Origin: Candidatus Babeliales bacterium
Lineage (GTDB): Bacteria; Babelota; Babeliae; Babelales; JABDEC01
DNA: 20,557 bases
Reading direction: 5' to 3'
NCBI GenBank assembly: GCA_031292305.1
Contig: JARLHJ010000009.1
Coordinates: 1 to 20,557 of the forward strand
Positions within the stretch are counted from its first letter, which is position 1, and every line of letters begins with the position of its first letter. The position numbers were made by a program, and so were the translations under genes. A model generated the notes under the pieces. It worked only from the letters and a program-made list of their open reading frames with translations. It searched no databases and was not told where the DNA came from. Shown here piece after piece: positions 14,502 to 20,557 of this stretch.

Positions 14502-16228
14502 TTTTTATTCTCTAACAGTTCGTAAATTTCTTTTGCAGATAAACCTTCTTTTTCTAAATATTTCTTAATAAATGTAAATTTGTTAGCATAACCTTCTTTG
14601 GTATAAGCAATTTCATTAAGGGTCTTAAGAATATAGTTAGCCAATTTGAATTTATGATCTTGTAAAGCATTTAAATATTGACGAATAAAACCTTCATAAC
14701 TTTCATTTAGCTTATTGGGTTCAATAAATAATTTTAAATTTCTATCCGGGAATGAAGCAAATTTTTGTATATCTTGCCTTTCCCATTCATTCTTTTTTAA
14801 TTCATGCTCTAAACGAATAGTTTCAAAGCGTTCTATATCTTTAAATCTATCTTTAGCTTTGTTTATAGCCTGTTGTAAGATAAGTTCTTTTTGGCGAATA
14901 TTATATTCTATTTTTTGTTCTAGGCGCTCCGTTTCTTTGCGTTCTTTTTCTTTAAGTTGTGTACGCAAATTTTTTAAACGCTCTTTTAGTTTTTGCTCAA
15001 ATTGTTCTATTTCTAATAATTCTTGTTCTTTATACTCTTGTTCCAATTTACTTTTAGCTTCATCTATATTAATAATTTTGAAATCTTTATTAGTTAGGAT
15101 AACTTCGTTGCCTCTTCTTAAATATAAATTTTCAAACTTTTCTACTTGTTTAATAAATTCTTTTTTAGCTTCTCGCTGACTTGAGGTTAAAACTTGGTCT
15201 TCCATAAAAGCTGAATTAATAAATCTTATCATTCCACGTATGCCAAATTGTTCATAAAACTTTATTAAGTCATTATTAATTTTAGGAAAGTCAGCAGGTA
15301 ATTTATTATTAGTTTCATTAATCAAGAGTTTAGTTAGAATTTTCCAAGCTGTTGTTATATTTGCAGGAATACGTTCTTTTCTAGATTCTGCAGATTCAGA
15401 TCCCAAAAAACGCCTATGTAAAGATTGTATATATGATATTGAATGAAGAGCAAAATCTTTAATATCTCCGATGCCGTGATCTTCGGGTTTAATAAAAATT
15501 TCATCTTCAGATATTTTTCCATATAATATATGAAACTTCATAAAGGGTGGAAACATCAAATAAGTTCTTTGTGCTTGTGGTATATCAATACCAAATTGCT
15601 GTATTTTCATTTCAGGAAAATGTGAAGAAATTCTATGGTAACTTGCTGAATATGCAGATAAAAAATCAACAATTAGGTTAGACTGATTGCAGTTTATTAA
15701 AAATGTTCCTTCTTCAAATGATTTGCCTTCTAGGGCTGCTAAATAATAAAAATACCAAATCAGATTTACAATATCTGTTAGGTATTTTTCTTGATTGTAT
15801 TGTTTATATTGTTCAATAAGCTCTGGCGATAACTGAGCAAATATTATCTTACCCTTTACCCAGGGCATGCTTTCATCTGTAATTTTTGAATTTAACTCTT
15901 GATCTAATTTGTCTAAGGCGCTTGCTTGTGCTTGTAGCGGATTGTTATCTTGTTGTTTAATTTGATCTTGGAAAAACTTAATTTTTTGTTTAAAAGTTGC
16001 AAATCTATCTAAAAAATCTAGCGTAATTAAATTTTTGTCTTGGTTTTTATAATCATTAATTTGATTAATTATTTGTTTAACCATTTCTACAAAGCTATCG
16101 ATTTCTTGGTCTAAAGAAAGTAGTACAAAAGAGTCAGTTAAAGAATCGTTATTGGAACTTGCTGCTTGCGCTGCTGAAATATTGTACGTGCATTGTGCGA
16201 ATAATAAAATAAGTATAATTTTTTTCAT
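14498..16228 (-). CDS. Secreted coiled-coil protein ending in the shared C-terminal module
   Basis: A 576-residue exported protein with a signal peptide (1-20, ending ISAAQA). Residues 30-120 are helical. Residues 125-345 are a mixed region I do not recognise, with conspicuous hydrophobic/aromatic blocks (TYLMFPPFMKFHILYG, about 222-237) and EDHGIGD. Residues 385-485 form a long charged coiled coil rich in Glu, Lys and Arg. Residues 496-576 are one copy of the module shared with the two preceding genes (LKLFIE, SYEGFI, LNEIAYTKEGYANK, IKKYL, SAKEIYELL). The start lies one base after the previous stop, behind a G-run that could act as ribosome binding site; the stop overlaps the next gene by four bases. 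No catalytic motif was found, so a structural or adaptor role is possible. Confidence 0.75.
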   Translation of the reverse strand: MKKIILILLFAQCTYNISAAQAASSNNDSLTDSFVLLSLDQEIDSFVEMVKQIINQINDYKNQDKNLITLDFLDRFATFKQKIKFFQDQIKQQDNNPLQAQASALDKLDQELNSKITDESMPWVKGKIIFAQLSPELIEQYKQYNQEKYLTDIVNLIWYFYYLAALEGKSFEEGTFLINCNQSNLIVDFLSAYSASYHRISSHFPEMKIQQFGIDIPQAQRTYLMFPPFMKFHILYGKISEDEIFIKPEDHGIGDIKDFALHSISYIQSLHRRFLGSESAESRKERIPANITTAWKILTKLLINETNNKLPADFPKINNDLIKFYEQFGIRGMIRFINSAFMEDQVLTSSQREAKKEFIKQVEKFENLYLRRGNEVILTNKDFKIINIDEAKSKLEQEYKEQELLEIEQFEQKLKERLKNLRTQLKEKERKETERLEQKIEYNIRQKELILQQAINKAKDRFKDIERFETIRLEHELKKNEWERQDIQKFASFPDRNLKLFIEPNKLNESYEGFIRQYLNALQDHKFKLANYILKTLNEIAYTKEGYANKFTFIKKYLEKEGLSAKEIYELLENKK

Positions 16229-16229
16229 T

Positions 16230-18092
16230 TTATCCCCCCAACTTTTCGTAAATTTCTTTTGCAGAAAAACCTTCTTTGTCTAAATATTTTTTAATAAAAT
16301 CATATTTATTTGCGTAGCCTTCTTTGGTGTAAGCAATTTCATTAAGTGTTTCAAGAAGTTTAGGAGCAAATCTTGAATTGATACTAAATTCATTATTGTA
16401 TTCTTGGATCAAGCCCTCATAACTATATTCTAATGGGTCATTGCTTTCTATAAATAACTTCAAATGTCGGCTTGGTGGGAAATTTAGTTTTTCTTTTGTT
16501 TCTAATTGCGCTGTTAATTTTTCTTTCTCTTTTTCATGCTGTTCTTTTTCGCCATGGCTAAAATTTGCTGCCCACTCAGAGATTGTATAAAGTATCATTT
16601 TTAAAGATGTATCATTGCCATTTATAATGATTTGTTGATTTGTTATTATGTAACTTAAGATCATTTTTCCAATAATTTGCCTTAATGCTTTTTTATAATC
16701 ATTACCAAATTCTTTTTCAATTCCAGATGTTGTATATCTGATTATTCTAATATTATTTTCCGGATCAAAAAAAGAAGGCATTAGTACTATACGTGCTTGT
16801 AATTGATCAAGTAAATTATGCAAAAGGTAAGAATTAGGCTTTTTGTAAAATTCAATAATACTTTTGATATCTGTATGCCTTGATAAATTAAATCCTGAAA
16901 TATTTTTTTCATTAAATGAGTCAGTTATTTTAAATCGTAATGGCGTGCCCCAATCATGAGAAGCATAAGCATATTGATCGACCAGATTCAAAGGAATAAA
17001 AATTTGTGTTAGATGACCTGATTCTGTTTTCATGAAATTGTTATATAGAGTTATTAATTCTTGTTTATATTTTATATTAAAGTTCCATTTATAAAAAAGA
17101 TTATCTAATAATCCTTGCGGGGATGCAGCCATACTTTTTGAATTAACGAAAAAATCGAAGCTGTTTTCATCAGAGCGATATGCATTTCCAAAAAGTGACA
17201 AATTTACAGAAAGCACATTGTCTTTCAATTCTTTTTCTCCAGAATCATCCCATTTATTAGATTTTTTTCTCAAGAAGTATTCTTCCCAATAATTAATAAA
17301 ATTATTTATATTTTTATATGGAAATTTTAGAGTTGAAATATCTCTAAAATGAACTTTGGAGCTCATATTGGTTTCATGCTTCTCCGAGTTAAATATTTGA
17401 GCGGCATGTAATAAGAAATTTTCAATTTCTCTGTAAATATCAAAAACTAGCCCAAATTCTGATTGATAAGCATGATAAAAAACAGAATCTGATGCATTAG
17501 TACGTTCTTTATTTAATATTTGTTTTACTAAAGGTAGAAAGTGTTCAAGGGGTTTTTTTATTAAATTATTTTCATAGAGTTTTAATACCCATAAAATTAT
17601 ATTATCTTCATTTTGTCTAAAATCCTGGGGGGTTGTAATATTAGGTGGAGGATTTTTTAATAAAAAAGAATTAATGTTTTTAGACTTCATCTTTACATTA
17701 TAAGTATCAGCTAAAAGTTTTATATTTGCTTCAGATTGGGTGTAGCTATTTAAATCGACATTTTTGTGCCTAGCAGCTTTTTTTTCATAATCTTTTTCAT
17801 ATTCTTTCATGCCGCTCGCAAACCAATTGGAAAGTTCATCAATGCGTTGTTCAGAAATTGTGAAGCAATTTATTGGATTGAATGTGAATGATGCAATGAA
17901 TAAAAAGCCTAAAATAGTATCCTTAAAAATTCCATTCCATACCTTCTCCATCAGTACCTGACGAAGCCGAAGGCTGCGGCAGGTGTATCGATGGGTAAGA
18001 ATTTTATGTTCATTGTTTGATATTTCTGCTTTGCAAACACTTACCACGAACTGGATGTGAAATAATTTTATGAATATATTTGGTGGTTTCAT
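16230..18092 (-). CDS. Exported protein with the shared C-terminal module; N-terminus contains a GC-rich palindrome
   Basis: A 620-residue protein if begun at 18092, where ATGA overlaps the preceding stop as at other junctions. That start gives a weak signal-like segment (residues 4-20) followed by a stretch encoded by a GC-rich palindrome (residues about 33-49). A second, better export signal begins at M48 (ATG 17951): MEKVWNGIFKDTILGFLFIA, then SFTFNPINC. Either this internal start is used, or the palindrome was inserted in frame into an older N-terminus. Residues 80-515 have no recognised domain. Residues 512-535 are a charged helix. Residues 541-620 are the shared module, ending IYEKLGG. 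The module DNA is identical to the preceding gene over 103 bases. Codon use elsewhere is AT-rich like its neighbours, whereas about 17930-18060 is not. Confidence 0.7.
   Translation of the reverse strand: MKPPNIFIKLFHIQFVVSVCKAEISNNEHKILTHRYTCRSLRLRQVLMEKVWNGIFKDTILGFLFIASFTFNPINCFTISEQRIDELSNWFASGMKEYEKDYEKKAARHKNVDLNSYTQSEANIKLLADTYNVKMKSKNINSFLLKNPPPNITTPQDFRQNEDNIILWVLKLYENNLIKKPLEHFLPLVKQILNKERTNASDSVFYHAYQSEFGLVFDIYREIENFLLHAAQIFNSEKHETNMSSKVHFRDISTLKFPYKNINNFINYWEEYFLRKKSNKWDDSGEKELKDNVLSVNLSLFGNAYRSDENSFDFFVNSKSMAASPQGLLDNLFYKWNFNIKYKQELITLYNNFMKTESGHLTQIFIPLNLVDQYAYASHDWGTPLRFKITDSFNEKNISGFNLSRHTDIKSIIEFYKKPNSYLLHNLLDQLQARIVLMPSFFDPENNIRIIRYTTSGIEKEFGNDYKKALRQIIGKMILSYIITNQQIIINGNDTSLKMILYTISEWAANFSHGEKEQHEKEKEKLTAQLETKEKLNFPPSRHLKLFIESNDPLEYSYEGLIQEYNNEFSINSRFAPKLLETLNEIAYTKEGYANKYDFIKKYLDKEGFSAKEIYEKLGG
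16245..16347 (-). repeat. 103-base exact direct repeat, copy 2
   Basis: The second copy of the stretch at 18110-18212. The module of the 14498-16228 gene is clearly related in the same region but carries many substitutions, so only these two copies were recently made alike. Confidence 0.9.
17948..17994. repeat. GC-rich imperfect palindrome inside a coding region
   Basis: The inner hairpin 17955-17985 pairs TACCTG, CG and AGCC with GGCT, CG and CAGGTG around a GAA loop, interrupted by two A-G mismatches. The outer arms CCATC (17948-17952) and GATGG (17990-17994) extend it to 47 bases. The GC content contrasts strongly with the surrounding DNA. It is read in frame, without a stop, near the N-terminus of the 16230-18092 gene. 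This resembles palindromic elements known from Rickettsia (RPE) and REP-type repeats, but no second copy lies in the window. Confidence 0.6.
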
Positions 18093-19780
18093 TTTTTATT
18101 CTCCAATAGTTCGTAAATTTCTTTTGCAGAAAAACCTTCTTTGTCTAAATATTTTTTAATAAAATCATATTTATTTGCGTAGCCTTCTTTGGTGTAAGCA
18201 ATTTCATTAAGTTCTATAAGTATATTTTTAGCTGTCTCAAGGTCTGTTTCATCATGATATTTTTTAATCAAACCTTCATAGCTATATTCTAATGCATCCT
18301 CATGTTCTATAAAAAGCTTTAAATTTCTATTTATAGGTGCTAGTTTTTGGATCATTTCTTTTTGTGAAAATCCCATGCTTTCTAAATATTCTTTAATAAA
18401 TTTATATTTATGCGCGTAGCCTTCTTTGGTGTAAGCAATTTTATTGAGGTATTCTAAAAATTTACGCGCAAGTTGAGGATTATTTTCTACAAGTTGATTA
18501 TATTTTTTAATTAAACCTTCATAGCTGCGTTCTAATGGGTCTTTATTTTCTATAAATAGTTTCAAACGCTTAGTTTGTAAGTTTAATTTGCTTTCTTGTA
18601 AATTAATATTTTTTGAATTAGCTAATAAAAAACGAGCAGCTTTGATTTTATTATAAGCAACTTCATCTTTAGCTACTTCAGCTTGAAATTCTGGAGGTAA
18701 CAATGGTAATAGGTTTGCTAAACTTTTTCTATCTGCAAAGGCATTAAAACCATCTTGATTTTTTATCTTATAATTTAATGCCAATACTTTTTTTTCAAGA
18801 TCAGCAATATCTAATAATATTAATGCTTTTTCTAAATGATCTTTACTATCATCATGCGATTTAAGAAGTTTGCGATATTCAATTGAATATAGAAATAGCT
18901 TGTCATTCACTTCTTCAAAATCAAATTTTTGTTTAATTTTAGCGACATCAAAACTATCAGGGTCAGTAATTAAACTTATTAATTGATTAATATTAGGGTC
19001 ATTTAATCTATGGGAATTATTGGCAGAATCAAAAGGTATAAATTTTAAAACGCCTGCTTTTTTATAAACTATTAAGGTGATCCAATGGCCCGGCACTGCT
19101 ACAATAAATGCAGTATTATAATCTAGATTTGTTCTTATATTTTCTATAGCATTAATTATTGGTTTTCCCCAGGTGTCACCTTTTAATAAATCTTTAAAAT
19201 TAATACCAGGAAAAAAAGGCGCTGTAGTAATTTGCAGTCCAGCAAATGGAACACCACATTTAGCACTAATTTTTGGCATTTTACCAATTAAATACTGTAC
19301 TTCTTCTGCGCTTAAAGTTTGTTCTTCATCCCCTTCAATCACATCTTCATTCATTATTTCTGCAATATTCATCTCTCGATGTGCAATTGATTCGTTGTTA
19401 ACTTCTTTTAATATGCAACTCGCATTTTCTGTTAATTCGTTTAAATTTTTTGCATAATTTTCAAAATCTAATTCATTTTTATTTTCATATGCTTGTAAAA
19501 GCAATAAACCAAATAATGCATTTTTAAATGCATGTCGCCCACAAGTTGAACCATATACAACATTATTTTCACAAGTGCCATCTGGGTTAAATTGTGATAA
19601 AACATCAACTTGATAAATTTGTTTTTCAGAATCACCATCTGCAACATTTACAGGAAAGTCTGCAAATTTGCTGTTAAAAGTTTCGTCGGTGAATAATTGA
19701 TTAATTAAAATATTATCTTCAGGTGAACTTGCTATTAAAGCACCTGTAAATAATAAAGTAATGATAAATATATTTTTCAT
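18089..19780 (-). CDS. Secreted papain-fold-like cysteine peptidase candidate with two C-terminal shared modules
   Basis: A 563-residue protein with signal peptide 1-18 (ending GALIAS). Residues 75-260 carry a Cys-His-Asp arrangement in papain-like order: GSTCGRHAFKNALFGL (C80 at the start of a helix), then AFIVAVPGHWITLIVY (H232), then FIPFDSANN (D251). This layout is that of Josephin, OTU-like and other deubiquitinase or papain-fold peptidases, where His and Asp sit on neighbouring strands. An acidic loop lies at 140-158. Residues 300-400 are helical. Residues 404-480 and 485-563 are two tandem copies of the module also found once in each of the next two proteins. The start overlaps the upstream stop (19777-19780), and the stop overlaps the next gene. 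Peptidase activity and any ubiquitin link are inference from motif order. Confidence 0.6.
   Translation of the reverse strand: MKNIFIITLLFTGALIASSPEDNILINQLFTDETFNSKFADFPVNVADGDSEKQIYQVDVLSQFNPDGTCENNVVYGSTCGRHAFKNALFGLLLLQAYENKNELDFENYAKNLNELTENASCILKEVNNESIAHREMNIAEIMNEDVIEGDEEQTLSAEEVQYLIGKMPKISAKCGVPFAGLQITTAPFFPGINFKDLLKGDTWGKPIINAIENIRTNLDYNTAFIVAVPGHWITLIVYKKAGVLKFIPFDSANNSHRLNDPNINQLISLITDPDSFDVAKIKQKFDFEEVNDKLFLYSIEYRKLLKSHDDSKDHLEKALILLDIADLEKKVLALNYKIKNQDGFNAFADRKSLANLLPLLPPEFQAEVAKDEVAYNKIKAARFLLANSKNINLQESKLNLQTKRLKLFIENKDPLERSYEGLIKKYNQLVENNPQLARKFLEYLNKIAYTKEGYAHKYKFIKEYLESMGFSQKEMIQKLAPINRNLKLFIEHEDALEYSYEGLIKKYHDETDLETAKNILIELNEIAYTKEGYANKYDFIKKYLDKEGFSAKEIYELLENKK
18092..18571 (-). 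repeat. Tandem pair of shared C-terminal modules
   Basis: Two adjacent protein repeats of about 77-79 residues. Both contain LKLFIE, a Tyr-Glu-Gly pair in SYEGLIKKY, IAYTKEGYA followed by N or H, then FIK and YL, and a G-F-S-x-K-E turn. They differ at many other positions, so the duplication is older than the exact DNA match with the next gene. Confidence 0.85.
18110..18212 (-). repeat. 103-base exact direct repeat, copy 1
   Basis: Identical, base for base, to 16245-16347. It encodes the end of the shared module (from LNEIAYTKEGY to the last few codons). Flanking sequence differs at once on both sides. Confidence 0.9.
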
Positions 19781-20301
19781 TGCTTACTTTCTCCGGTTTT
19801 TCTTTTTTCTGTTATTTCTTCCATGGTTACCCATTTTGAGCGGGATTTAGGATTTTTCTTGGTTGCTTGGTTTGTTTTTGCTTTTGTATAATCTTCATTG
19901 TCTGACATAAAATCACTTTCATCCGAAGAAATTCTTTCAGAAGGTTGATAGTCTTCATCATATTTTGAATTTAAAATCTTATTTATACTATCAATTATGA
20001 TTTGTGCTTCTGATATACCTTTTTTCAAAGCTAAAACGGCGTAGTTATAAGATTCATTTAAATCACCTAGTTTTAAGTAAATCGCTGCTAAGTAATAAAA
20101 AGCGTGGTTTTGTATTATTGTATATAATTGCTGATTTGCAAGGTTATGAAATATGCGCCCAGCGTCTACATATAGTTGGTTATTATAATGAGATAATGCA
20201 GTAGAATACTGACTTTTGATATTGTCAATATTATTACACTCTGCTGAGTATAAATAACTACATGAAAAAATTATAATCAAAATTAAATTTTTCACCTTCA
20301 T
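19777..20301 (-). CDS. Secreted TPR/Sel1-like protein
   Basis: A 174-residue protein with signal peptide 1-19 (ending SYLYSA) and AAGGAG six bases before the ATG. Residues 28-98 look like two helical TPR-type repeats: YSTALSHYNNQLYVDAGRIF, then HAFYYLAAIYLKLGDLNESY followed by YAVLALKKG, with the usual small and aromatic positions and a Gly-Asp turn. Residues 112-174 are low-complexity, first acidic and Ser-rich, then Lys-rich, and probably disordered. The 3' end overlaps the papain-like gene by four bases (ATGA), and the previous gene ends ten bases upstream. A TPR protein heading a set of secreted proteins might act as an adaptor or periplasmic chaperone; that is inference. Confidence 0.7.
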   Translation of the reverse strand: MKVKNLILIIIFSCSYLYSAECNNIDNIKSQYSTALSHYNNQLYVDAGRIFHNLANQQLYTIIQNHAFYYLAAIYLKLGDLNESYNYAVLALKKGISEAQIIIDSINKILNSKYDEDYQPSERISSDESDFMSDNEDYTKAKTNQATKKNPKSRSKWVTMEEITEKRKTGESKQ

Positions 20302-20311
20302 ATTTTCTCCT

Positions 20312-20557
20312 TTATTTATTCTTTTTTCCCACTATTAATATTTTAATTACTTCTGTTTTAACTTTAGGTTTGTTTTTCAATTTATTTTGGACAGCTTTAA
20401 TATCATTATCAGTAACTTTTGCACCGGCATTAATTAATGCTCTGTATAAATTAATATTGCCAGCAAAGGGTGATGCAATTAGATATTGTAGTACTGTTTT
20501 GCCCTTGGCATCTTTTGCATTAACTGTAACTTTTGCTTTCTTTTTTTCTAAACCATA
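20312..20557 (-). CDS. C-terminal end of an ankyrin-like protein (start beyond window)
   Basis: 81 codons plus stop (20312-20314), running in from the right edge. The visible part is closely similar to the end of the 12039-14501 product: both have VNAKDAKGKTVLQYLI, then YRALIN, a short V-T turn, and VQNKLKNKPK followed by a basic end. It is therefore the tail of a paralogue with an ankyrin-like repeat region. The next gene starts ten bases downstream behind AAGGAG, so it belongs to the same operon. Whether the missing N-terminal part also carries a His-Cys peptidase domain cannot be seen. Confidence 0.75.
   Translation of the reverse strand, partial: YGLEKKKAKVTVNAKDAKGKTVLQYLIASPFAGNINLYRALINAGAKVTDNDIKAVQNKLKNKPKVKTEVIKILIVGKKNK

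Noticed and set aside
14715-15179. 154-residue Ser/Phe/Cys-rich plus-strand ORF
   Set aside because: It is the antisense image of the Glu/Lys-rich coiled coil; such composition is the expected artefact.
1-20557. CRISPR array, insertion sequence, rRNA, tRNA or phage genes
   Set aside because: No regularly spaced repeats, transposase or integrase motifs, or RNA-gene signatures were seen on either strand.

Overview
The window is strongly AT-rich and mostly encodes exported proteins. Most ORFs begin with a short Sec-type signal peptide, and several products carry ankyrin-like, TPR-like or coiled-coil regions. Together with compact ATGA-overlapping operons and tandem paralogues, this suggests a reduced, host-associated Gram-negative bacterium. 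Candidatus Dependentiae (TM6) or another protist endosymbiont fits best. That placement is inference, because the window holds no rRNA or other phylogenetic marker except rpe.

Layout. 1-1166 (minus): a partial exported protein with kinase-like motifs (PI3/4-kinase/Fam20 type), preceded by a small secreted protein. 1167-1540: a gene-free gap containing a block of higher GC. 1541-2980 (plus): a Gfo/Idh/MocA-type oxidoreductase with an N-terminal signal-like segment. 7106-2940 (minus): a four-gene operon made of an ABC-2 ATPase, its permease, a small coiled-coil protein whose signal peptide is only seen if translation starts at a non-AUG codon, and a secreted protein with a glycosidase-like barrel. 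7275-9817 (plus): three tandem secreted glutamic peptidases of family G1 (eqolisins), divergent from the ABC operon. 9909-10325 (minus): a Nudix hydrolase. 10470-11240 (plus): an unknown secreted protein. It converges on rpe (11248-11964, minus) across a perfect 28-bp palindrome that contains both stop codons.

12039-20557 (minus) is the most unusual part. It is a tightly packed operon, with gene junctions of ATGA overlaps or gaps of 1 and 10 bases. In transcription order it encodes: the tail of an ankyrin-like protein (cut by the window edge), a secreted TPR-like protein, a secreted protein with a papain-like Cys-His-Asp arrangement, two exported proteins of unknown function, and a secreted protein with a clan CD (caspase/CHAT-like) His-Cys arrangement plus coiled coil and ankyrin-like tail. 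Three consecutive proteins share a C-terminal module of about 80 residues that I do not recognise; it occurs four times in all, twice in one protein. Two copies share a 103-bp identical DNA stretch. The ankyrin-like tail appears at both ends of the cassette. I read this as a co-expressed set of secreted, possibly host-directed, proteins with a common C-terminal tag or binding module.
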